Assembly (NCBI GenBank): GCA_963556255.1
Contig: OY744616.1
Span: 10,487,991-10,551,990 of the forward strand
Direction of reading: 5' to 3'
Length of the DNA: 64,000 bases
Source: Allolobophora icterica
Lineage: Eukaryota > Annelida > Clitellata > Crassiclitellata > Lumbricidae
Shown here: in pieces, positions 44,560 through 56,884 of the stretch
Numbering within the stretch: position 1 is the stretch's first letter
How the letters are laid out: the number at the start of each line of letters is the position of its first letter
Made by a program: the position numbers and the translations under genes
Notes under the pieces: generated by a model
The model's database searches: none
Told to the model about the DNA's origin: nothing
What the model saw: the letters and a program-made list of their open reading frames with translations, nothing else

Positions 44560-45000
44560 CATTCATACATCCAATTCTTACATTCCTCCACAAATCCATC
44601 CATCCGTCCTTCGGTCTGTCCATCCGTCAATCCATCCTCTATTAAATCTGCGTTCTTCATCTACTTTGAAAGCAATGGTGCCTCCCTTAAGGGCTATCTT
44701 CTACTCATCACCCCAGAAGATTTCCACTTCAAACTGAAGTCTCACCTCTTCAAGAATTCCTACCCTAACCCATCTGCCTTCATGGCTTTGTTTGTCCTCA
44801 ACGAAACCCGCCGTAACAGCTGCTCTGTCTCTCTCTCTGGTCTCCATGAAACCGAACTGGGACATCCCCCCACTGGACATCGATCTCTGATAAGACGCAG
44901 CGCTCGTGAATAACCCGGTGCTTTGCGCTTAGTTTTTGAGAGGTCTTTAAAATTTGGAGTTTAATATTACGATTTTGATTACGATTACATGTTTCACATG
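44560..45000 (+). other. Short CATC tract and LINE/SINE 3' end in intron 2 of copy 3
   Basis: The ancestral unexpanded CATC tract (44560-44640) is followed by 'FHFKLKSHLFKNSYPNPS'-like sequence, the end of a LINE ORF2, and 'ttagtttttgag...ttggagttta'. The same module occurs in intron 2 of copy 4 (53960-54290) and in the gene 3' flanks (48040, 57140, 60650). Confidence 0.5.
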
Positions 45001-45366
45001 AAAGCTGAAGTTTTTACCTTTAAGAAATTATAACTATACGATTGATCCCTATTATCGACTATTGCAGGCGTGCTGATAATTTATACATACATAAATACGT
45101 ACAATAAGTCTGCCTTTTAAATTTTAGAACGGATCAGTACTGGCAAGATATACCAAGATAAATTCTGAGAACTGTCAGAATGAAGCCTTATGGGTTCTAC
45201 ACCAGCCTAAGCAGTAATAAAGTAGCTGCACACTAATTCCGGCTCTTTATTGAAACTTCCCTAGCAGTTAGCTACTGTGCAGTAAACTCTTAAACGCTAT
45301 CACATGTATGACGTTGGTCTATAAACTGTCTCGTTCTGGTCAATGCGCTAAGCAACATATTACCAG

Positions 45367-46294
45367 ACTTGTTGTCCTCGAGACCAAGGTCTTGGTCTCG
45401 AGTACACTCGAGTTCGTTTTTAAAAGTCTTGGTCTTGGTCTTGAGACCAAAAGTCTTGGTCTTGGTCTTGGTCTTGAGGTTCAAAGTCTTGGTCTTGGTC
45501 TTGAGGTTCAAAGTCTTGGTCTTAGTCTCGCAAGACCAAGACCAAGACCGGCTGTCAATATGAACAGTCATTTAACAAAACCCAAGAATTAAAAAATTTA
45601 TCAAGCCTGTTTGCATCATAGCCTACGATAAATACCTACGGATGGATGCAAGTCTTGTTGGTCAGGAAAACCTATCGGCAGCAGAAACTGAGTTATGCTG
45701 TGTCTGGATGCCCTGCCGAGACTTGTTTCTGAAGCCAGACGGTCTGATACACCATGGGAGGATTTCAAAAAGGCTCACGATTTGAACATTGACATCCAGT
45801 GCTTGAAAAGCTTGGTGTGTGCCAGCGACTTCAGCACCTGTAAAACGTATTTTTGCAGATGGCGGAATTTTTATGAGGCCCCACAAGGCACGTCTTGGTC
45901 AGAAAATTCTGAGCGAATTTGTTTTTATAAAATACTAAAGGCATTTGGAATAACATATTTTGATGAAGGACATTTGGAATTCATTTGGACATTCGGAATT
46001 CTCTGCAGTACCGGTATGAATTTAAAGTTAATTTGCCTGAATAAAATAAAAGACTCACGTTTAAATAGCAAGTAGTCCGACTTGACAATTTTTTTGTAAG
46101 GAAAAGAAGTCTTGGGCTGAATGTAATTTTTTGGGTCTTGGTCTTGATCTTGAGGTTCAAAATCTTGGTCTTGGTCTCGAGGTTCAAAGTCTTGGTCTTG
46201 ATCTCGAGGTTCAAAGTCTTGGTCTTGGTCTTGGTCTCGAGGTTCAAAGTCTTGTTCTTCGTCTTGGTCTTGAGGTTTAAGGTCTTGACAACAA
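45367..46294 (+). mobile_element. Inverted-repeat element built of degenerate CTTGGT hexamers
   Basis: The ends are CTTGTTGTCCTCGAGACC and GGTCTTGACAACAA. The flanks TATTACCAG and TATTACTGG resemble a target duplication. Both ends consist of long 'gtcttggtcttggtcttgag' arrays (45380-45550, 46130-46285) in the same orientation. The middle (45560-46080) holds about 110 codons of open plus frame (from 45695) without recognisable motif. Lys-Thr and Leu-Val repeat frames are artefacts of the hexamer. Confidence 0.6.
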
Positions 46295-46454
46295 TATTAC
46301 TGGATATGCCTAAATTCGGTTGGACAAAGATTAACAAACGACGAGAGTGTACTGAAAGTGACAGGACATCAATGCAGATCGTCGTTAAAGTTTATTAAAG
46401 TTTATTAAAGTGTCAGAAACGATCAGTGTTTTAATTCGTGCCTACTAATTTCAG

Positions 46455-47812
46455 GAAGTCTATCCGTCACCTGTATCATCTGGAAGAAAAAGCCGAAGAT
46501 GGTTAGTCCCACCATCCAGGCGCTCAGCCTTTTCCAAGGATTTGGTGCGTCACTAACGCCTCAACTGATCAAACCTTTTATTGGCACACACCAATTGCTG
46601 AATATCACCAGTCCCACTGCCACTACACATAGTTCAAACGTCACGACATTCCTCGAAAACTCCAACCTGAACACCGTAACGAATGATTCAACTATAGCAA
46701 ACTCTTCGGGTTGGTACGAAGGGCCGGAACCAGTCCAGATCGCCTACGTTCTTGTAGCTGTCATTGACATACTTACTGCAGTCGTTTGTTTCGTGATCTG
46801 GGCCTTTGACCGCTGGCAGACGAGAACCAAGAGCTACTAATACAGAGTGAATGGCATTGTCAGAAGCAGAAGTTATTCGCTCAAAGAAGATGGACGGACG
46901 ATAGCAGACGAAGAGTTCATACAGGAACCGCCCAGAAAGAGAACGGGTAGTCTTGACCGATTAGTAGGCCTACTTAAGAGTAACTTTGAAGACGAACAAA
47001 CGAGAAGCTACGATCGGGCCAAGCCAGATATGCGCAAGCTGTTGATGAAAATACAGGAGCTGCAGGAGAGTAGAGAAAACCGGACAAGAAACGACGAAAA
47101 TAAAACAGAAGCTGCAAATTTTAATCGACACGGTCATACCGAAATAGTCAGCCCAGTTCCCATCGTAATGTGCAATACAAAAATCGTTTCGCTCCTTATA
47201 ATCGTTATTCTTTTCCTCACTCTTAACGGTGGCAGGGACGTCATGGTTAACGGACTACTTTATACAGTCCTAAACGTTTATTTGCACTGGACGCCACACG
47301 CCTGTACGCTACTGGTTACGTTCTATCGCATGACATGCGTCGTGATACATGTTGTTATCGTTCCACTCACCAGATGCTTATCACCTGTCGTTATCCTTGT
47401 GATAGATTTAATCTTTCTCGTGGTTTCTTCGGGTCTGATGCTGGTCACAATAAATGCCAATCCGGTCTTCACCGTGATTACCGTAATTCTGACGGGCTTC
47501 GGGTCATCTAACATTAGCACGACCGCCATAACTCTTGCCCAGAGATGTTTCCAAGTGGATGGGAAGGTTATGGGAATGTTCATCGGTTCAGTGTACTTCG
47601 GTTTCGCAATCGTATCTCCGATCGCTGGTTTGCTTCTTGATTCCTACGGTGTCATCAGTTTTCCAGTTGTCCTAGTGTCCATCACTGGACTGGATGTCGT
47701 CCTCTTTGCTGTCTGGTTGTTTGTTGACAGAGCCGTCAGAAGCCGCCAGGATGAACCTCCAGTGAGTGAAATTGTGATACAAAATGAAAAGACTCCTTTG
47801 ATTGATCGTTAA
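46455..47812 (+). pseudogene. Transporter copy 3, exon 3 with one nonsense codon
   Basis: The exon follows an ATTTCAG acceptor. The frame is open through TM5, the lumenal loop (sequons NVT, NDS, NSS) and TM6-FDRW. It then meets TAA at 46838-46840 where the other copies have GAA (Glu) in 'KSYEY'. Downstream the same frame stays open for 324 codons to the normal stop, keeping RKRTGS, TM7-TM12 and the tail NEKTPLIDR. Reading across, the product would be about 569 residues. A 6-base insertion creates TAGGCCTA at 46965-46972 and adds Gly-Leu in the central loop. The single-base change may be real, polymorphic or an error. The truncated form would keep only the N-terminal six helices. Confidence 0.75.
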
Positions 47813-48110
47813 CTTCGTTAACAGTTCTTCTATCGACCACGCCGTTAGAAAAAAAGACATTTTCGAAGTCTTTTGGAAACTTCATTCGATAATCATTTGA
47901 TATTCACGTGTCTCAATCTGCAGCTTATTTCCACGAACAATAGCTGATCTGTATTTTTGACGGCCATAAATCTGATTGCCCTCAGCTTGACCACACACTG
48001 CCTAATAAACTGTCTTGTATAGTAACTGACCCATCGACAAGTGCCCCATCTCTCTGGTCTCTCTGGCAACCGGAATCGGACTTCCACTGGAACTCGAGCA
48101 TCGTGCAACC
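47813..48110 (+). terminator. 3' UTR and candidate poly(A) signal of copy 3
   Basis: The conserved 'GATATTCACGTGTCTCAATC' block lies at 47898-47940. AATAAA at 48004-48009 sits about 190 bases after the stop. Copy 4 has AATAAA at the aligned place (57104), followed by a T/G-rich stretch. Cleavage site not placed. Confidence 0.45.
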
Positions 48111-48654
48111 CCTCTGATACGACGCAGCACTCAAGATTTAGCTGGTGTCTTTCGCTTAGCTTTATGTAGCGCTATAAAGCTTTAACGTTTACCATTACGA
48201 AATAAAGTTAAAACGAGATCAACCTTTAAAAGTGTCTCTTCAGACCGTTGCCATATCTGAGAAGATGTGACCGAAACCGAGAGTGTTAATTAATTAAATC
48301 GACTGGGAAGCCAGTGCGGCTCGTCGTTAAAGTGTTAATCAAATGCAGAAACTGCTATGTAAATGATTTCGCTTGACATCTTGAACATGACTTGAATGCT
48401 TTGAGTTTCTAGATCTCAATATAGAGATTCACAAAATGGAATCAAAACTGACTCTATATTTCATTAAACGATTTTTATTAGTGTTATTCGTTAATTATTA
48501 AGCTCTATCTCTTCGCTGAGATTTCCCGTGCAAATGTTGAGTTCGCCAATGACTGGAGTTCTATATGTCAAACTGAGGCTTGTTACAAATTTACTCTGGG
48601 ATGTATTAATATGAGATATTTGTGGGAAGTCTTTAAAATTGAATTCGATGAAAG

Positions 48655-48685
<31 letters not shown>

Positions 48686-49058
48686 GCATAGATTGATTGA
48701 CGCATAGGCCTACAGAAGCCGCTTCAAGGTATAATCTAATCATTGGATTTATTGAGATTTTTGATTTTTTTTATATCAGAATCTGAATTCAAAGGAATGT
48801 TGAATTTAGTGCATTTAACAGATATGATGAATTTCAAATATGGATGTGATCATGTGTAGCTGTATACAGTGGTTTCGTAGAATGTTTTATTCGGGGGTTT
48901 ACCCAACCAGTTGCATGCGTAATGAAGATGACAGAAATCGTATAGCATATGCCAGAAATCGCACAAGAGTTGGCTTCCTGAGTACAGTAGGCTGCAGATA
49001 AGTTGTATACATAGGCCTTATTGTTATCAGGCGGAGGCATAAAATGAATTTGGATGCC
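48111..49058 (+). repeat. Gene 3'-flank module, unit 3
   Basis: It aligns with 57200-58210 and 60660-61690 over nearly 1 kb. Shared landmarks are 'gtaaatgatttcgcttgaca', 'tcttcgctgag-tttcccgtgcaaat' and 'gttgcatgcgt'. No gene is seen. A GATT run lies at 48655-48690. Confidence 0.7.
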
Positions 49059-51088
49059 TGCCGGTGTCACGAAATAGAGTATCCCCCATACAAGTATATC
49101 CCCTTAGCAGAATGGAGTATCCGGCCGGATGAATGTGAACGGGAGGGACTATCCCCCCTCGTGCAAAAGTATCCCCCATGAGTCGTACAAAAGTATCCCC
49201 CTTCAAAAAGTATCCCCCTGCAACATAATTACAAATTATGCGATTTAAGTCAGTTTAGAACTCATCAGTCAAAGCCATATGCTATACTTATTGTTGGTAT
49301 GCGTGGGAGAAGAATCCAGTGAAGTCAATGAGCCTCGCATTACTCTCTTTCTCTGCTCTGTAGGCTACTCTATTTACTCTTAGGCAAGTTGTGACATTGA
49401 TATCGGTCGATTCGTATCAATCGGTACACCAACAAAACCAGGAAGACAAAATATCAGCAGTCACGAACGATATTGTCATGAAAAGGGACTAAGGCGCTAA
49501 TTAGGTGAATTGGTAGCTCGCGCTTGATATCGGTCGATTGGTATCAATAAGCCAGTGAAGCCATTTGAGACATTGAACCAACTTCAATGACTTTTGTGTT
49601 CTTTGTGGTGTTGTAATCTCACGCAAAGTAAACATTGTCTATTCGCATTATTAGTTGCGTGATGGGCTTGTTGCGAACTTGCGATGGATGTGTCTAAAAC
49701 AAGGATGACAAATATCAGCAATCACAAACGACGGTGTCATGAAAAGGGACTAAGGTGCTAATTAGGTGAATTAATATAGCTCGCGCTTGATATCGGTCGA
49801 TTCGTATAGAAGACCTCGGCAAATCTCAGCCTACAATTGCGTCAGCTCACTCAGCTCCATACAATACATCTAACGGTTCTAACCACATCGGTAAACCTAC
49901 GTGTTAAAGTCCTCCCCTGCCAGCAGCAAATGGACTTCTCTTCTTGTGGACTGTACGCAGCTGCCTATCCTATCCCTTTGAGATTGCTTCTGGTTCTGCC
50001 ACGCTGGATGTTGACTTCGATGAGCCTTCAAAAATGCGAAAATACCTTGAGAAATGTTTCAACGACAAGGTAATGACGTCTTTCCTCAGAAATACCTTTT
50101 AAGAGAAGAGGAAGAAAGCCAATTCAGCGTGTGGTTATCCTTCCTACTGTAACTTCTGTTTCATTTGCTCTACACATTGCTTTGCTTTGTTTGCTTTGTG
50201 CTGTCGGCTCTAGGAGCCCTAGCGATCGTCATGCTACACAGTCTCCGTTGCCGTCTTGCTACTTCTCCCAGTAGCCCTTGAGTCGCGCTTTGGCCTGGGA
50301 GTCCCACCTCAGCGCTCCGGCCTGGGAGTCCCTCCATCCGCGACCATCGGCGTGGTTTGGTGTGTCGCATGACGATTTTCTTGGCATGATTAACAGGGGT
50401 GGTTTGCCATTGCCTTCCCCTGGTTTTGCCTGCCGTGCCCGTTCGTTCCCCTTCCTAGGAAGGGTACCAACGGTCCGCACCACGAGAAGGTGGGCACGGA
50501 GGACTTTGGTTCACCAGCCCAGGTCGGATCCGAGTCTACGCTCATCAGAGTCGTCGGTCAGGTCGCCTCCCTGCTTTACTCTGTAACAGAGTGACTGGTG
50601 AACCTTTGCGGACCAATTGCTTAGAAGACTTAAAACACTTGCTTTACCCATTTCTCGTTTTCGATTTTGATTACAGCATAGATTTGTCTCCCTGTTGCAC
50701 TCCGCGTGGTCCCTACGACTCACTTTACCTTGTTCCTTACTAACTTAAAGACTACTCTATTTAGCTGTGGTTGGACTGGGAGCGCTCCTGAGTAAATCAC
50801 CTTGACGGGACGCTATTTAAACGCTCCTTAATAATAATGATAATAATAACAATATTAATAATAACAATAATAATAATAAAAATAACAATAGATTTATCAA
50901 TTATAGGCATTTTCAATAATATCTTATGCCTGTGAATTTTTATCCCCCGGGGGATGATTTTGCACGATGGGGGATAGAAATGGTTTATCCCCCGGATACT
51001 CTATATCGGTAGATTATATCCGGGGGGATAAATTTATTCATCCCCCCGGATAGTTTTAGGACGGATAGTCTGTCACGCGACACCGGCA
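49059..51088 (+). mobile_element. Inverted-repeat element (2030 bp) with GTATCCCCC motifs
   Basis: The ends begin TGCCGGTGTCACG and, inverted, TGCCGGTGTCGCG, and stay similar for 26 bases. The left part has repeated 'gtatccccc', the right part 'tatcccccgg'/'ccggggggata'. The flanks join directly in the 3' modules of unit 4 and the ghost unit. The middle has a ~255-base direct repeat (around 'gctcgcgcttgatatcggtc' at 49520 and 49780). A GC-rich stretch at 50190-50580 also lies there. No transposase is recognised. Confidence 0.6.
50700..50895 (+). mobile_element. LINE/SINE 3' end with AAT-rich tail
   Basis: It holds 'ggactgggagcgctcctgag' then 'accttgacgggacg' and an AATAATAAC-type tail. It resembles 3190-3290 and 53300-53390. 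Confidence 0.45.
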
Positions 51089-51370
51089 GTATGGTTCTGA
51101 TTCTACAAATACATCCATATTAATCACAGCAGTAAAGTCGCAATCTCTAACCGTATACTCTCGAGATTTCTACCGCGCTAAAAAGCGAACTCAGGTTTTT
51201 GAGAACAGTTATCTGAAATTCAACGAGAGAGAGACAGAGAGAGGGGAGGGAGAGAGAGGAGGAGAGGGAGAGACAGAAAGAGAGAGAGAGTAAGAAAAAA
51301 GTGTGGAGGTTATTGTAAAGTGAGAGAAGCAATGAGGTGGCGACAGAGAATAGGAAGATTGCGAAGGCCA

Positions 51371-51597
<227 letters not shown>

Positions 51598-51604
51598 AGA
51601 CACA

Positions 51605-52145
51605 GACATTGACAGACAGAGAGAAACTCGATGCTCTTTAAGGAAACCATACAGGGTATATTTCGACTGGTCACAGAGAACAGTATAAGTCTTGGTAGCC
51701 AAGGTCCTGCAATTCCCACGCAACAAGACTTTGTTCTCAGCAGCCGATCTCGGCTTCGTTATCTACACGCAGGGTCAATCAACGCGAGCAGCAGTTGACT
51801 AAAGACCTTTGAAATCAACGGATTGCCAGCGCTAGATGCCCGTCACTCCCACTCCCCGGGCGTATGCCAAATAATGCACAGTACAGAGCGCGTTCTGAAG
51901 CAGAAGTTTCGCTACAAGCGATTCACCTTCTACTGAGAGTTGTTTTCAATTTAGTAAACAGTACAGGGCTTAAACGGACGGTAGGTCGTTTGGTAGAGGC
52001 CTACCCGCGTGTTCTGTAATTCGTACGTGTCGCCAAAAAATTGCGAGAGATTGTCAGCGTTTGGACATCGCACGGGTCGAAGTCGAAACTTGGATGGTCG
52101 AGCTTCTGTTGAAACTTCTCTAAAATTCTTCATTATCGTATCGTC
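51605..52145 (+). promoter_or_regulatory. Upstream region and leader of copy 4
   Basis: It aligns with 42028-42502 and 62560-63128. The leader block 'cgcgtgttctgtaattcgta' and 'cgtgtcgccaaaaaa' is at 52007-52045. Confidence 0.5.
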
Positions 52146-52211
52146 ATGCAGAACGAAGGTTTCTGGAGATGGCTGAAAACTGTTGCAGTCCTGCTGGCCA
52201 CAGTGAACTCC
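52146..52211 (+). CDS. Transporter copy 4, exon 1
   Basis: The 22 residues start MQNEGFWRWLKTVAVLLAT and end VNS, with GTAAGT at 52212, phase 0. Near-identical to copy 5. Confidence 0.75.
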
Positions 52212-52399
52212 GTAAGTTGTCTATGATTTTATGCGCATTTTACTCATGTCTAATATATATATAATAGGCCTATATAATATATATGATATATATTAATACA
52301 AAGCTAATACATCTTCTAATCTGATCATGGATGTATGAATAACTTCAAACCCGCCATGTGGTCCCTTTTCATATGCGGCATCAAACATTTATATTGCGC

Positions 52400-52600
52400 C
52401 ATTCTGGAAACTCCAAAGAGGTCGTTTTACAAAAAATACATAGTTTCTACCCAGTTTGGAATGACAATCACATGATTTATGTGGCACTGGTCGACCTTTG
52501 TCAATTCCAATAAACAAAGAATCTTTCGATGGCGCACCAAATCCAAAAATCACAGCACAGTCCATCGAATTAAAGGAACAGAAGCTCACTTGACAAAACG
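52400..52600 (+). promoter_or_regulatory. Conserved intron 1 block (copy 4)
   Basis: It has the same block as at 43740, with 'AAAGAATCTTTCGATGGCGC' and 'ATGACAATCACATGATTTAT'. It is far better kept than the neighbouring intron, which is rich in private insertions. Confidence 0.4.
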
Positions 52601-52828
52601 ACTTAACTTCTTTCGGATTTTCACGTATTTGAGAAGTTTATAAAGATTATGTAGATATCAAGACATCCTGTATTGTGCCTTTTAAGTATCGCATAGCTAC
52701 GTCGCTCACTACGTAAACCTATTTAGTTCCAACGTTAACCTATTTAGTATCAAAGGTTACTAAGAACACAGAACACCTGTAAGTAAACAGTAGTACTACG
52801 GGAACTGAAAAATTCACCCCCAGCTAGG

Positions 52829-53412
52829 CATGGGTTTCCAACCTGGGAGCCCGAACCCCTGGGGGTGCGAGATGGAATTTAAGGGGGTGCGACAGAGGGA
52901 ACGTATGTTACTATTGTACTGTATGTACTGTATATTTTTTCTAATTGCTTACTTTATATTTGCATTTTATGCACTGAGTTAAAAACTTATGATATTAAGT
53001 TCAACTTGTTCACATGCTGTACTGTATGAGTGGTTATATCGGAGAGACGATGAAAATATGACAACAGCACGCCACTCCTAAGGCCTGACCCTGGAACAGT
53101 ACTGCGAGGCCAGGATTCCTTGGTTCAAACGAAGAGAAATTTTTGACGTATTCATCTTCAAATGTGATATCACTCTTGCAAAGGGTGCGAACAGTAATCA
53201 AACATTTCCTAAGGGTTCAGGACATAGGACGTACGTTCGTTCTTCTATTCTCTCAGGTAACATCTCTTCCTCTTTTAAGTTTCTTAAAACTTGCTTTTTC
53301 TCTCGGGGTCTCTCGCACTGGGAGCGCTTCTGAATGGCCCTCCCGCTAGAAGCGCTTTATAAATATCCAAATACAATACAATACAATACATAGAAATGGT
53401 TGGGAATCCCTG
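52829..53412 (+). mobile_element. hAT-like element (~584 bp) in intron 1 of copy 4
   Basis: The left end CATGGGTTTCCAACC and inverted right end CAGGGATTCCCAACC match. The flanks CAGCTAGG and ATCTAGGG are similar but not identical. The aligned intron of copy 3 lacks it. A LINE 3' end with an ATACA tail (about 53100-53395) lies inside. Confidence 0.55.
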
Positions 53413-53503
53413 ATCTAGGGCTTGGGCACAAAAATAGAGCCTAGCCGACGCTGTTCCATCATTATCGTGTAACTGTGGTTTCTGCTTCTTGTTCTTCATA
53501 TAG

Positions 53504-53789
53504 GGGTTGAATACGGGAATATTTGGTCCAACCTTTCCCGACATGGCCGTTTTGATATCGGTGACAGATGGTCAGATGGCGACCACGATGACCTGGATTG
53601 GACTTGTCAGCATCTTTGCAGCCCTGTGTACGGGTCCTTTCTTCGACCGCTTTGATGGTCTGCTTCTCCTGGCCTGCGCTGTACTGTTCCAGGGTCTAGC
53701 CATAGGAGTGGCGCCCTGGTGCAATATTCTCATCGTCTTTCAGATCATGTCTGGTATCGCTTACATTTTCATAATAGGAATCGCGGTAG
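53504..53789 (+). CDS. Transporter copy 4, exon 2
   Basis: The 286 bp run from ATATAG acceptor to GTGAGT donor and encode GLNTGIFGPTFPDM, TM2-TM4 and GPFFDRFDG. Fully open, with phases as in the other copies. Confidence 0.8.
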
Positions 53790-54608
53790 GTGAGTTCTCC
53801 GTTTCACTTTTTATATCCATACATTCATTCATCCATCCAATTCTTACATCCGCCCGTTCGTCCCTCCACAAATCCATCCATCCGTCCGTCGGTCTCTCCG
53901 TCTGTCCATCCATCCTTTATTAAATCTGCGTTCTCCATCTATTTTGAAAGCAATCGTGCCTCCTTTCAGGGCTATTCTCTAATCATCACTCCAGTCGCAT
54001 TCCACTTCAAATTGAAGTCTCATAGCTTCGAGAATTCCCACCCTAATCCATCCGATCCTCTGCCTTTAAAGCTTTATCGTCCCCCAACGAAACCCTCCGT
54101 AACAGTTGCTCTGTCTCTCTCTGGTCTCTCTGGCAACCGAACTAGGTCATCCACTGGATATCGATCCTTGGACCCCTCTGATAAGGAGGCAACGCTAGTG
54201 AATAAGCTGGTGCTTGTCGTTTAGGGTTTGAGTAGCGCTTCAGAAATTTGGAGTTTACAATTACGATTGCATGTTTCACATGAAAGCAAACAAAACCAAG
54301 ATTGCATTTGAAGCATTTACCTTTAAGAAATTATTACTTTACGATTGTTCCCTATTATCGATCACTGTAAGCGTTCTGATACATACCGAAATGCGCACAT
54401 TAAATCTGCCTTTTGAATTGTAGAATGGATCAGTTGTGGTAGGATATACAAGATAAATTCTGCTGGCTGCCTGAATGAAGCCTTAGGGGTCTACACCAGC
54501 CTAAGCAGTAATAAAGTAGATGCACTCTAACTCCGGTTCTTTATTGAAACTTCCCTAGCAATTATCTACCGTGCAATAGACGCTATTATTATTATTGTTA
54601 TTATTATA

Positions 54609-54651
<43 letters not shown>

Positions 54652-55559
54652 CACTGAGACCCTCCTAATCCGTCTCCTGTCTGACTTCTGTGGTGCTATG
54701 GATGTTGGGCATATCTCTCTTTTGGCTTCCTTTGATGTTAGCTCTGCCTTTGATTCTGCCGACCATCATATACTCCTCCAGCCTCTTTCTATTTCTTTTG
54801 GCCTGACTGATAAACCTTTAGAGTGGCTTCGCTTTTTTCTTTCACAGCGCGCAACCATGTCGTCTTAGGTTCCTCGTGGTGTGCATGGGTTTCTGCCCCC
54901 TTTGGTGTTCTTCAGGGCTCTATTTTGGGCCACTGCTACATTATTTAAACGGCAGGTATCGGGGCCTTGTTGACTTCCTGTGCTGATGACGTACAGGCCT
55001 GTGTTCACTGTCCCTCTGACCGTGCAGTGGTGGCTGTCCGACAGATGTGTCAGGCAATGGACGCCCTTTCTAAGTGGCTAGACTATAACCGCCTTGTTCT
55101 TAATTCGTCTAGGACCCAGTTTATCTGGCTTGGCAGTTGCAGGCGTCTGGCTGGCGCTGATCTGCCCTTGGTGGCTGATACATTTCCACGTGTTACCTTT
55201 TTAGAATCGGTCCGAGACTTGGGAAGTATCCTTGCTAATGAACTATGTTTCTCCCCACATATAAATCAGCTTACTCTAGCTGCTATTATCAGCTGCGCCA
55301 GCTGCGCGTTATCTCTCGTTCCTTATCTCATGATGCTGCAGCTACCCTTATCTATTCCTTTGTCACCAGTCGACTTGACCATTGCTGCTCGATTCTGGTG
55401 GACATATATGAGCAGCATATATGCTTACATTCGGTTGGACAAGGATTAAGAAACGACGAGAGTGTACTAAAAGGACAGGAAAACCAATGCAGATCGTCGT
55501 AAAGTGTAAAAAAAGTGTCAGAAACGATCAGTGTTTTAATTCGTGTGTACTAATTTCAG
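53790..55559 (+). other. Intron 2 of copy 4
   Basis: It holds the short ancestral CATC tract (53820-53920), a LINE/SINE 3' end (53960-54290), an (ATT)n run (54584-54651) and a LINE fragment (54652-55430). The last ~130 bases align with copy 3. Confidence 0.65.
54652..55430 (+). pseudogene. CR1-type LINE RT fragment
   Basis: Pieces read 'GVLQGSILG' (54910), 'LLTSCADDVQACVHC' (54967), 'LSKWLDYNRLVLNSSRTQFI' (55066) and 'LGSILANELCFSPHINQL' (55220). The order QGS-ADD-LxLNxxKT-LGxxxD fits the CR1/L2 RT thumb. An (ATT)n run precedes it. Confidence 0.7.
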
Positions 55560-56884
55560 GAAGTCTGTCCGTCAACTGCATCATTTGGAAGAAAAAGCCA
55601 GAGATGGTTAGTTCCATCATTCAAGTAACCAGTCTTTTCAATAAATTTGGTGCAGCTCTAACACCTCAACTGATCGCGCCTTTTATCGGAACACACCAGT
55701 TACCGAATATCATTGGACCCACTGCCACTCGAAACGGTTCAAACATTACGACTTCCTTCGAAAACAGTGATTTGAACGCCGTAGCAAATAATTCAACTAC
55801 AGGAAACTCTTCGGATCGGCACGCAGGTCCAGAACCAGTCCAGATTGCCTATGTCCTTGTAGCTGTCATTGACATACTTACTGCAGTCGTTTGCTTCATG
55901 ATCTTCGCCATTGATCGCTGTCAGACGAGAATCAAGAGCTGCGAATACGGAGTGAATCGCAATGTCAGAAGCAGAAGCTATTCGCTCAACGAATATGTAC
56001 GAACCATAGTAGACGAAGAGTTCATAGAGGATCCGCCCAGGGAGCGAGCGGGTAGCCTTGACCGGATGCTACTTCAGAAGAAGTTCGAACACGAACGAAC
56101 GAGAAGCTACTATCGGGCCAAGCGAGACATGCGCAAGCTGTTGTTGAAAAGTAAGGAGCTGCAGCAGAGGAAAGATAACCGTATAAGAAACGACGAAACA
56201 ACAACAGAAGCTGCAAATTTCAATCCGCACCGTCAAATCGCAGTAGTCAGCTCAGTTCCGCCCGTAACGTGCAATAGAAAAGTCGTTCCGCTCCTTGTAA
56301 TCGCTATTCTTTTCCTCACTCTTATCGGTGGCACAGATGTCATGTTTAACGGACTACTTTATACAGTCCTAAACAGTTATTTGCACTGGACGCCAAACGC
56401 CGGTATGCTATTGGTTACGCTCTACCACTTAACACGCGTTGTGATACATGTTGTTGTCGTTCCACTCGCCAGATGCTTATCACCTGTCGTTATTCTTGTG
56501 ATAGATATCATCTTTCTCGTGGTTTCTTCGGGTATGATGCTGGTCACAATAAATGCCAGCCCGGTCTTCACCGTTGTTACCGTAATCCTTACCGGCTTCG
56601 CGACATCAAACATTAACACGACCGTCATAACTCTTGCCCAAAGATGTTTCCAAGTTAATGGAAAAGTAATGGGTGTGTTCATCGGTGCAGTATACTTCGG
56701 TTTCGCAATCGTATCTCCGATCGCTGGGTTGCTTCTTGATTCCTACGGTGTCATCAGTTTTCCGGTTATCCTGGTATCCATCACTGGACTCGAAGTCGTC
56801 CTCTTTGCTGTCTGGTTGGTTGTTGCCAGAGCCGTCAGGAGCCCTCAGAAATCCTCCAGTGGAAGAAATCGTGATAGAAAATGA
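55560..56884 (+). CDS. MFSD4/NaGLT1-like transporter copy 4, exon 3 (altered C-terminus)
   Basis: The exon follows an ATTTCAG acceptor; with exons 1-2 it encodes 558 residues. All twelve helices are kept, as are four sequons in the lumenal loop (NGS, NIT, NNS, NSS), RERAGS in the central loop and 'KLLLKSKELQQRKDN'. After TM12 a 2-base deletion near 56850 (relative to copy 3) shifts the frame, so the tail reads QKSSSGRNRDRK and stops at 56884. The tail NERTPLISR still exists in the next frame up to 56909 but is no longer translated. The transporter core should be unaffected, but the di-leucine-type signal is lost. Confidence 0.8.

Noticed and set aside
45290..45592. Lys-Thr-rich and Leu-Val-rich proteins (also 45981-46398)
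   Set aside because: Both strands of a CTTGGT hexamer array give open periodic frames.
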